Part shown: positions 58,187 through 64,000 of the stretch, in pieces
Numbering within the stretch: the first letter of the stretch is position 1
Layout of the letters: each line of letters starts with the position of its first letter
Source of the DNA: Solirubrobacteraceae bacterium
GTDB lineage: Bacteria; Actinomycetota; Thermoleophilia; Solirubrobacterales; Solirubrobacteraceae
Direction of reading: 5' to 3'
Length of the DNA stretch: 64,000 nt
NCBI GenBank assembly: GCA_030447505.1
Contig: JAUJOT010000005.1
Span: 176,393 to 240,392, forward strand
Position numbers and translations under genes: made by a program
Notes under the pieces: model-generated
What the model was told of the DNA's origin: nothing
The model's input: the letters and a program-made list of their open reading frames with translations, nothing else
The model's database searches: none

Positions 58187-59998
58187 TCACGCCTCGAGCG
58201 TCTCGGCGACTTCGAGCCAGCTGGCCTCGACCTGCTCGCGCTCTGCGACGCAGGCCTCGAGCTCTGACTGCAGCTCGCGCAGCCGCGCGTGGTCGGTGGC
58301 GCTTGCGACCATCGCGGCCTGCAGCTCGCCCTCGCGCGCCGCGAGGCGGTCGACCACGCGCTCGAGGCGCTGGACCTCCTTGCGCGCCGCGCGGATCGCG
58401 CCGCCGCCGAGGCTCGTGCCCGGCGGCTTCGACGACGACGCGCGTGCGGGTGCCCGCGCCGCACCCGCCGCGGCCGCGTGCCGCCGCGACTCGACGTACT
58501 GCTGGACTCCGCCCGGCAGGTGGCGGATCGCGCCGTCTCCGACGAGCGCGTAGACGTCGTCGCAGACCCGTTCGACGAAGTAGCGGTCGTGGCTGACGAT
58601 CACGAGCGTTCCCGGCCAGCGGTCGAGCAGGTCCTCGAGCGCCGTCAGCGTCTCGATGTCGAGGTCGTTCGTCGGCTCGTCGAGCAGCAGGACGTTCGGC
58701 TCGGCCATCAGCAGGCGCATCAGCTGCAGGCGGCGCCGTTGACCGCCGGACAGGTCGCGCACGAGCGTGCGCGCGAGGTCACCGCGAAATCCGAAGCGCT
58801 CGCAGAGCATGCTCGCGGTGATCTGCTGGCCGTCGCTCAGCGTGGCGACGTCCTTGACCTCCTCGAGCGACTCGAGCACGCGCAGGTGGCCGGGGATCTC
58901 GGCGCTGTCCTGTGACAGCCGTGCCAGCCGCACCGTGTCGCCGCGCTGCACCTCGCCCGCGTCGGGCTCGATCGCGCCGGCCAGCAGCGAGAGCAGCGTC
59001 GTCTTGCCCGAGCCGTTGATGCCGGCGAGCGCGACGCGGTCGCCGGGCCCGAGCCGCCAGGTCAGGCCGCACAGCAGCGGCGGGTTGTCGCCGAAGGCCA
59101 GCGAGACGTCGACCGCGTCGAGCACCTTGTCGCCGAGACGGGCGGTCGCGAAGCGCAGCAGCTCGGCCTTGTCGCGCAGCGCGGGCTCGTCGGCGATCAG
59201 CGCGTTGGCGGCGTCGACGCGGAACTTCGGCTTGCTCGTGCGCGCGGGCGGGCCGCGGCGCAGCCACGCGAGCTCCTTGCGCAGCAGCCGGCGCCGGCGC
59301 TCGTCGCGCGCTGCCGCCTGCCGCTCGCGCTCGGCCCGCGCCAGCACGTAGGCCGCGTAGCCGCCGTCGTACGCGTGCACCGTCTCGCCGCTGACCTCCC
59401 ACGTCGCGGTGCAGACCGCGTCGAGAAACCAGCGGTCGTGGGTGACGACGAGCAGCGACCCGCGCCGCGCCGCGAGATGGCGCGCGAGCCAGTCGACGGC
59501 CTCGAGGTCGAGGTGGTTCGTCGGCTCGTCGAGCAGCAGCAGCTCGGGGCCGTCGAGCAGCAGCCGCGCGATCGCGATCCGGCGCCGCTCGCCTCCCGAC
59601 AGCGCGGCGATCGCCGAATCCATCCCGTCCGCGAATCGGGTCAGCCCGACCCCGCCGAGCAGCCCGTCGAGGACGGAGCGAAACGCGCTGTCGGCAGCCC
59701 ACTCGTGGTCCGCGCGCCGGCCGACGAGCGCGTCTCGGATCGTGCGGTGCTCGTCGAGCTCGTCGCCCTGCGCGAGCAGCGCGAGATCGAGGTCGCGGGC
59801 ACGCGTGACGTTGCCGCAGTCCGGCTGCTCGGCGCCCGCGATCAGGCGCAGCAGCGTCGACTTTCCGTCGCCGTTGCGGCCGACGATCCCGATCCGCTCG
59901 CCGGCGGCGACGCCGAGCGTGACGTCCCGCAGCACGCAGCGGCTGCCGTAGCCCTTGCCGACCGACTTGAGGTTGACGAGGTTGCGCGCGGTCGCCAT
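58187..59998 (-). CDS. ABC-F family ATPase
   Basis: 603 residues with two ATP-binding domains and no membrane helices: Walker A motifs GRNGDGKST and GINGSGKTT, signatures LSGGERRRIAIARLL and LSGGQRRRLQLMRLL, Walker B LLLDEPTNHLD and LLLDEPTNDLD, joined by the ABC-F linker (about 240–320) and followed by a coiled-coil tail. ABC-F proteins act on the ribosome in translation or antibiotic resistance. Three bases separate it from the LanC-like gene, so it may be the last gene of that operon and provide self-protection, or be an unrelated housekeeping factor such as Uup/EttA. Confidence 0.92.
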   Translation of the reverse strand: MATARNLVNLKSVGKGYGSRCVLRDVTLGVAAGERIGIVGRNGDGKSTLLRLIAGAEQPDCGNVTRARDLDLALLAQGDELDEHRTIRDALVGRRADHEWAADSAFRSVLDGLLGGVGLTRFADGMDSAIAALSGGERRRIAIARLLLDGPELLLLDEPTNHLDLEAVDWLARHLAARRGSLLVVTHDRWFLDAVCTATWEVSGETVHAYDGGYAAYVLARAERERQAAARDERRRRLLRKELAWLRRGPPARTSKPKFRVDAANALIADEPALRDKAELLRFATARLGDKVLDAVDVSLAFGDNPPLLCGLTWRLGPGDRVALAGINGSGKTTLLSLLAGAIEPDAGEVQRGDTVRLARLSQDSAEIPGHLRVLESLEEVKDVATLSDGQQITASMLCERFGFRGDLARTLVRDLSGGQRRRLQLMRLLMAEPNVLLLDEPTNDLDIETLTALEDLLDRWPGTLVIVSHDRYFVERVCDDVYALVGDGAIRHLPGGVQQYVESRRHAAAAGAARAPARASSSKPPGTSLGGGAIRAARKEVQRLERVVDRLAAREGELQAAMVASATDHARLRELQSELEACVAEREQVEASWLEVAETLEA

Positions 59999-60001
59999 CG
60001 G

Positions 60002-61261
60002 TCAGCAGACGTGCGCGCCGATCAGCAGCGGCGACGGCACGGTCCGGTCGTGCAGGCGAAGGTAGAACAGCCCGATCCCGGCATGACCGCCGAGCAGCCC
60101 CGGCATCAGCCCGGCGCCCGTGACGCCGCACGGCCAGCCGTCGAGGCTCGCGGCATGGCGGCTGGCGGCGATCTCGCCGGCGCGCTGCGCGAGCGCGACA
60201 CCGTCGGCGTGCAGCTCGGCGCCGAGCAGCAGCACCTCCGCGCTGCCGGCAAGCCCGTGCCCGAGCGTGAAGTCGGCGCCGGGCGTGCGCAGCTTGAGAT
60301 CGGCGTTCGCCGCGGTGCCGGCGAGGGCGGTCGCGGCCTCGCCGCGGCAGCGCTCGTCGCGGAGGATCCTCCAGGCGCGCAGCCGGGCGAGCGCGATCCC
60401 CGGCGCGCCGTGCGACCACGTCGTGCAGAACGGCGGGCGAAACGAGCCACGTCGCTCGCGGCGCTCGATCCCGCGCAGGTCGGGCCAGTTGCCCTGCGTC
60501 GGATCGAACCAGTGGCGCTCGTAGTCCAGCGCGCGCAAGGCGACGTCGCGGTGGCGCTGCTGCCCGCCGGCGGCGTGCAGCTCGAGCAGTGCCCACGCGA
60601 CGCCGGAAGCGCCGTGGGCGATGCCGCACAGCCCGTGCATACGGCGCTCGCCTGGGCTCGGCCACGACCAGCCTTCGCGGCCGCGCCGGGCGCGCTCGGC
60701 GAGCGCGTCGCCCAGCCGCTGCGCGCGCGCGACGAGGCGCTCGTCGCCGAGCAGGCGCGCGAGCGCGAGCAGCCCGGCGATCGTGCCGGCGCTGCCCGCG
60801 ACGATGCCGAAGCCCGGTTCATCCGGCATTCGGCGGGCGCGCGCGAGCCGCGCCGCGCGCTGCAGGAGCCGCTCCTCGCCGAGCAGCAGCCCGCAGCGCG
60901 CGGCGGCGTACGCGACGCCCATCCGTCCCGCGTAGAGCCCGTGCGCCGGCAGCCGATCGGCGTGCGCGAGCGCCTGGGCGAGCGCGCCGAGCGCGCTGCG
61001 GCGGGCAGCGCCGTCGCCGCTGGCGGCAGCGAGCTGCCCCAGAAAGAGCGCGATGCCCGCGGTCCCGGCGCCGAGCTGCGGCTCGAGCGCGCGGTGCACG
61101 GGCCGCGCGGATCCGGGCTCGAGCGCAACCCAGTTGCACTGCGCGCGATACCAGACGGCGTCGCGCACGAGCCGCTCTCCGATCCCCGCGGCCGTCGCCA
61201 GCAGGTCGGCGCCGCGGCTCGGAGGGCGCGGCGGCGGAATGCTACGAAGCGTCGTACGCAT
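60002..61261 (-). CDS. Stand-alone LanC-like cyclase, zinc Cys missing
   Basis: 419 residues with the alpha/alpha-barrel repeat pattern of LanC (GTAGIALFLGQL, HGLYAGRMGVAYA, GSAGTIAGLLAL, GIAHGASGVAWALLE, WSHGAPGIALA, LGHGLAGSAEVLL, GHAGIGLFYLRLHD). In lanthionine cyclases a Cys, a Cys-His pair bind zinc in WCxG and LCHG; here these read WSHG and LGHG, so the two Cys are gone and only His remain. That is how the cyclase domains of class III/IV-related and class V systems can look. Probably closes thioether or carbon-carbon rings on a precursor peptide. Overlaps the HopA1-like gene by 20 bases. Confidence 0.85.
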   Translation of the reverse strand: MRTTLRSIPPPRPPSRGADLLATAAGIGERLVRDAVWYRAQCNWVALEPGSARPVHRALEPQLGAGTAGIALFLGQLAAASGDGAARRSALGALAQALAHADRLPAHGLYAGRMGVAYAAARCGLLLGEERLLQRAARLARARRMPDEPGFGIVAGSAGTIAGLLALARLLGDERLVARAQRLGDALAERARRGREGWSWPSPGERRMHGLCGIAHGASGVAWALLELHAAGGQQRHRDVALRALDYERHWFDPTQGNWPDLRGIERRERRGSFRPPFCTTWSHGAPGIALARLRAWRILRDERCRGEAATALAGTAANADLKLRTPGADFTLGHGLAGSAEVLLLGAELHADGVALAQRAGEIAASRHAASLDGWPCGVTGAGLMPGLLGGHAGIGLFYLRLHDRTVPSPLLIGAHVC

Positions 61262-62189
61262 CGCTCGATCCGGGTTGCAGGTAGGGGGTCTTCAGGCTGA
61301 TGGCGGCGGCGTCGAAGCGCTCGCGCACCACGGCCAGCCGCTCGTCCGTCGTTCGCAGCCCCTGCTCGCTGGCGGCCACGATCGCCTCGGCCAGCAGCCG
61401 GCAGCGGTGCTCCCCGAAGCGCTCGCCGCGGCCCGGCTCCTCGGCGACGGCGAGCCCGCGCGCGAGCGGCTTCGTCAACGCCGGCGCCCCGTCGGACAGG
61501 TGCGCCGCGAGCGCGCGCAGCAGCGGTCGCAGCAGCACGATCGCGGTCGCGAAGTGCGCCCGGGCGAGCAGCAGGTCGGCCGCCGCACGGTCGCCGTAGC
61601 GCGCCGGGTCGTCGAGCAGCTCGAGGACGAAGGGCACGCCGGCCTGGTTGAGCGCGTAGGTCACGCGAGCGACGAACGTGACCGCGCCGGCCGCGGCGAG
61701 GTTCCAGCACAGCCGCACGAGATCCTCGTCGGCGCGCGACGCCGGGGCGTCGCCGAGCGCACGGATCACGCCGGGGGAGAGGCCCGCGAGCTCCTTCGGC
61801 ACGCGGACGTCGGCGAGCGCGCCGTCGACGCGGCAGTCGTCGAGTGGCGCGAGCAGCCGCAGGCCGTCGGGGCGCACGACGGCGACCGCGTCCTCCTCCA
61901 GCGCGGCCACCCGCCAGCGCTGCCAGGACCCGCGGCCGCAGTTGGCCTGCGACAGCGTGCGCACGAACGCAGCTCCCTCGCCGGACGGCGCCGTGACGCG
62001 ACGGTGGCGCTGCGGTCGCGGCTCGCCGGGCCCGTAGAAGTCGGCATGCAGCCGCTGCGCGAGCGCCGCGACGAGCGACGCGCCCGGCGCCAGCGCGACG
62101 CGCCGGCCGAACCACAGGTACGCGGCGGGCGGGCGTATGGCGACGGCGCCGAGCGCAGCGAGCAGCTGCGTCTCGTAGCGGTCGCTCAC
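61242..62189 (-). CDS. HopA1-like protein (putative lanthipeptide lyase)
   Basis: 315 residues from a GTG that overlaps the kinase stop (GTGA). Recognisable HopA1-effector-family blocks lie in the second half: TFVARVTYALNQAGVPFVLELL (read as ALN-GVPF, about 180–190), then DDPARYGDRAAADLLL. HopA1 homologues pair with APH-type kinases in thioviridamide and class V lanthipeptide clusters, where they remove phosphate from phosphorylated Ser/Thr to give dehydroamino acids. Here it lies between such a kinase and a LanC-like gene. Confidence 0.8.
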   Translation of the reverse strand: MSDRYETQLLAALGAVAIRPPAAYLWFGRRVALAPGASLVAALAQRLHADFYGPGEPRPQRHRRVTAPSGEGAAFVRTLSQANCGRGSWQRWRVAALEEDAVAVVRPDGLRLLAPLDDCRVDGALADVRVPKELAGLSPGVIRALGDAPASRADEDLVRLCWNLAAAGAVTFVARVTYALNQAGVPFVLELLDDPARYGDRAAADLLLARAHFATAIVLLRPLLRALAAHLSDGAPALTKPLARGLAVAEEPGRGERFGEHRCRLLAEAIVAASEQGLRTTDERLAVVRERFDAAAISLKTPYLQPGSSDAYDAS

Positions 62190-63199
62190 GCCGCGATCCC
62201 CAGCAGCTCGTCCGCCGCCGCGCGCGGCGCCAGCAGGATGTCGCGAGCGAGCGCGAGGCCGCGCGCGACGCGCTCGCTCAGCAGTCCCGTCTCCTGCGTC
62301 TTCTCGTAGGCGCTCTGCACGAGCCGCGCAGCGCTGTAGGGAACCGCTCGCACGAGCAGCTCGCGCGCACCTTCCGAGTCGATCCGCCGCGCGCTCGCGT
62401 ACGCGCGCCAGAACGCCGCGATGGCCGGCTCGCGCGCCGCGCGCCGGTCGCCGCTGGAGCGCAGCCGCCAGCCGAGGAACTCGCCGAACGCCGAGCCGAC
62501 GTCGAGCGCCGGATCGCCCCAGCCGGCCATCTCCCAGTCGACGAGCTTGATCGCGCCCGGGCGCGCGACGATGCAGTTGGCCCATTTCACGTCGCGATGC
62601 ACGAGCGCCTCCACGCGCCAGTCCTCGCGCAGGTCGTCGAGGCCGCGCGCGAAGGGCGCGTCGCGCTGGATCGCCTTGATCAGCTCGATGCTCGCAGCGC
62701 TGAGATAGCGCAGCGCGTCCAGGCGCGGACGATGCAGCGACAGCACCCACGGCGCGTCGCGTCGCAGCTCCTCGCCGTCGGGCGCCACGCGATGCACCGC
62801 GGCGAGCACGCGACCCAGCGCCGCCGCCAGCGCGACCGAGCAGCGCGCGCGGTGCGCGTGGTGGCGATAGAGATCCTCGCCGTCGGCGATCCACTCCAGC
62901 ACGAGGACGCCGCGCGCCGCATCGAATCCGTACAGGCGCGGGATCGCCGCGGCGAGCGGACCGCCCGCCGCGGCGAGCCGGCGGTACAGCGCGACCTCGT
63001 TGGCGAGCGATTCGGCGCTGTCGGCGACGATCCCCTGCTTGAGCAGGTAGCTCTCGCCGCGCCCGCCGCTGACGCGGAAGTTGCGGTTGCGGCTCGAGAC
63101 GTCGGCGATCCGCAGTGCGCCGGCGACGACCGATCGGCGTGCGACGAGCCCGCGAGCGAGCAGGTATGCGGCGACTTCGCGCTGTTCGAGCATCGGCAT
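62186..63199 (-). CDS. APH-fold kinase (putative lanthipeptide Ser/Thr kinase)
   Basis: 337 residues of the aminoglycoside phosphotransferase fold with an intact active site: the Brenner motif VHRDVKWANCI (about 197–207) and the metal-binding IKLVDWEMAGWGDPALDV (Asp about 218–223). The N-terminal lobe (RNFRVSGGRGESYLLKQG) has the ATP-Lys. No sign of antibiotic-resistance specificity. Adjacent HopA1- and LanC-like genes suggest it phosphorylates Ser/Thr of a peptide. First gene of the operon; ATG at 63199, no clear ribosome site. Confidence 0.8.
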   Translation of the reverse strand: MPMLEQREVAAYLLARGLVARRSVVAGALRIADVSSRNRNFRVSGGRGESYLLKQGIVADSAESLANEVALYRRLAAAGGPLAAAIPRLYGFDAARGVLVLEWIADGEDLYRHHAHRARCSVALAAALGRVLAAVHRVAPDGEELRRDAPWVLSLHRPRLDALRYLSAASIELIKAIQRDAPFARGLDDLREDWRVEALVHRDVKWANCIVARPGAIKLVDWEMAGWGDPALDVGSAFGEFLGWRLRSSGDRRAAREPAIAAFWRAYASARRIDSEGARELLVRAVPYSAARLVQSAYEKTQETGLLSERVARGLALARDILLAPRAAADELLGIAA

Positions 63200-63239
63200 C
63201 CGGGGGCGGGAGCCCGGGGGTCACGCCGGCAGCGAGTGT

Positions 63240-63420
63240 AGATGCAGCCGCACCGCTGACACGCTCGGCGGGACGTTCGTCGTCGGCTTCGAGGCCGCTG
63301 CCGCGGTCTGCTGCGGCGGCCTCAAGCGCCTGCCTGACGGGGCGTGTGAGATCAAGAAGATGTTCGTCGTCGCACATGCTCGCGGTCGCGGCATCGCGCG
63401 CAAACCCTCCGGCGCCCGGG
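63240..63420 (+). pseudogene. Fragment of a GNAT acetyltransferase
   Basis: The plus-strand frame reads GGTFVVGFEAAAAVCCGGLKRL-PDGACEIKKMFVVAHARGRGIARK, the central strands and acetyl-CoA-binding loop (ARGRGIARK) of a GNAT enzyme, but with no proper start and with the rest lost after about 63420. A dead remnant just upstream of the lanthipeptide-like operon on the opposite strand. The following 63420–63680 shows no gene. Confidence 0.55.
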
Positions 63421-63688
63421 CGCGTCGCAGGTTCTCAAGACCTTCACATCCGCTGCAGCTGCGTGCGCGAGCATGCCGGCGCGCCTGCACTCTCCCCGCA
63501 GCGCGCGGTTCAAGCGCAGCGACGGCGCATGGCCCGTCGGCTTCGGCGGAAGCACGGATCGTCGGGGTCGACGGGCTCGCGCCGTCGTTCTTCGCCGTCA
63601 CGGAGGTCAGCCGCGATCGGCGTCGCGCCGCGCGCTCGCCGTCGACGACGTGGCAGCGGATCGCGGCGATCGTCGCTACGGTGCGACG

Positions 63689-64000
63689 ATGTGGCGGATC
63701 GTGCTGGTCGGCGTCGTCGTCGTCGCGGGCGTGCTCGCTGCGCCCGCTCGCGCGCAGTTTCCGGGGCAGGACCTCCTGCTGATCTCGCGCAACGCCGCGG
63801 GAGCGTCGGCGAACGGCCCGTCGCGCAACGTCGTGATCTCGCAGGACAAGCGCTTCGCGCGGCTGGTCGCGTTCGAGTCCGCCGCGACGAACCTCGTAGC
63901 GGGCGCCGGCGGTGGCACCAACGTGTACGTCGTCAGGCGCGCGGCGGGCTACGGCGACAACGGCACGCCGTGGCAGTTCGGACGCATCACGCTGGCATCG
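63689..64000 (+). CDS. Secreted TolB-type beta-propeller protein (partial)
   Basis: 104 codons to the right window edge. A signal peptide (VLVGVVVVAGVLAAPARAQ, cleavage after ARA near residue 22) is followed by LLLISRNAAGASANGPSRNVVISQDKRFARLVAFES-shaped sequence, the VSRA-G-ANG-S…IS-DGR…AFES pattern of TolB/WD40-like exported proteins. TACGGT lies 6 bases before the ATG. The C-terminal part is outside the window. Confidence 0.65.
   Translation, partial: MWRIVLVGVVVVAGVLAAPARAQFPGQDLLLISRNAAGASANGPSRNVVISQDKRFARLVAFESAATNLVAGAGGGTNVYVVRRAAGYGDNGTPWQFGRITLAS

Noticed and set aside
56170..58464. 764-codon minus-strand frame over the YbdK and Nudix genes
   Set aside because: It spans two clear plus-strand genes, has low-complexity Arg/Asp/Leu sequence and no motif; a shadow frame.
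58779..60665. Long minus-strand frame overlapping the ABC-F and LanC-like genes
   Set aside because: The other minus-strand frame carries complete Walker and LanC motifs; this one is only Arg/Ala/Asp-rich.
63221..63601. Minus-strand ORF just upstream of the kinase as a lanthipeptide precursor
   Set aside because: It is antisense to the GNAT remnant, has no leader/core layout and no start signal, so I do not call it a precursor.

Overview
The window is 64 kb of very GC-rich bacterial chromosome. The gene order dxr–rseP–ispG, the zinc-ribbon/FHA + MerR pair that recalls mycobacterial garA–Rv1828, a one-motif RsiG-like protein, frequent GTG starts and many apparently leaderless genes point to a deep-branching actinobacterium, most likely Thermoleophilia/Solirubrobacterales. 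That placement is an inference from gene content, not from a marker-gene tree.

Layout. 0–21.6 kb is mostly core chromosome: the end of a PTQ-repeat cell-surface protein, MEP isoprenoid genes (dxr, ispG) around the site-2 protease rseP, a secreted glycoside hydrolase, superoxide dismutase, proS, a CDP-alcohol phosphatidyltransferase, an RsiG-like/FHA/MerR operon, apt, a methyltransferase, nadE, dinB, two alpha/beta hydrolases, a thioredoxin-TPR protein and HU. 21.6–23.0 kb is a cluster of decaying genes (HxlR regulator, metallo-beta-lactamase fold, LtrA). 23.1–27.0 kb is a compact four-gene operon: two paralogous proteins of unknown family, a DyP-type peroxidase and a cytochrome P450. 27–36.4 kb holds a metalloprotease with a broken N-terminus, a transporter, zinc-ribbon and SEC-C proteins, molybdenum-cofactor genes (moeA and a YqeB/EF2563-like gene) and stress or hypothetical genes.

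36.4–48.4 kb is an accessory island for copper and extracytoplasmic redox work: TlpA-like thioredoxin, SCO1/SenC, CcdA, a Cu+ P-type ATPase preceded by a Met/His-repeat secreted peptide, an M56 peptidase with a BlaI/CopY-type repressor, a second BlaI-type repressor, small membrane proteins, a lipoprotein beta-propeller, a methyltransferase and a SHOCT protein. Short palindromes of the type ACTAC-N5-GTAGT (and looser relatives) lie over the predicted promoters here and at a paralogous methyltransferase at 13.6 kb, so one BlaI-type regulon probably ties these loci together. The island also contains remnants: an lgt with its middle missing, the 5' end of a methyltransferase with its operator, and a decayed tandem copy of the propeller gene's 3' end.

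48.5–58.2 kb returns to housekeeping and general genes (group-2 sigma factor, phosphoesterase, epimerase, M20 peptidase, sialidase-like propeller with a MoaD-like protein, truncated haemoglobin, glutaredoxin, YbdK-type glutamate-cysteine ligase, Nudix). 58.2–63.2 kb is a tightly packed minus-strand operon: APH-fold kinase, HopA1-like protein, stand-alone LanC-like cyclase without the canonical zinc cysteines, and an ABC-F ATPase. The first three match the split lanthionine-synthetase set known from class V lanthipeptides; no precursor peptide was recognised. This cassette, the BlaI/copper regulon and the DyP–P450 operon are the most notable systems. No tRNA, rRNA, CRISPR array or intact insertion sequence was seen.
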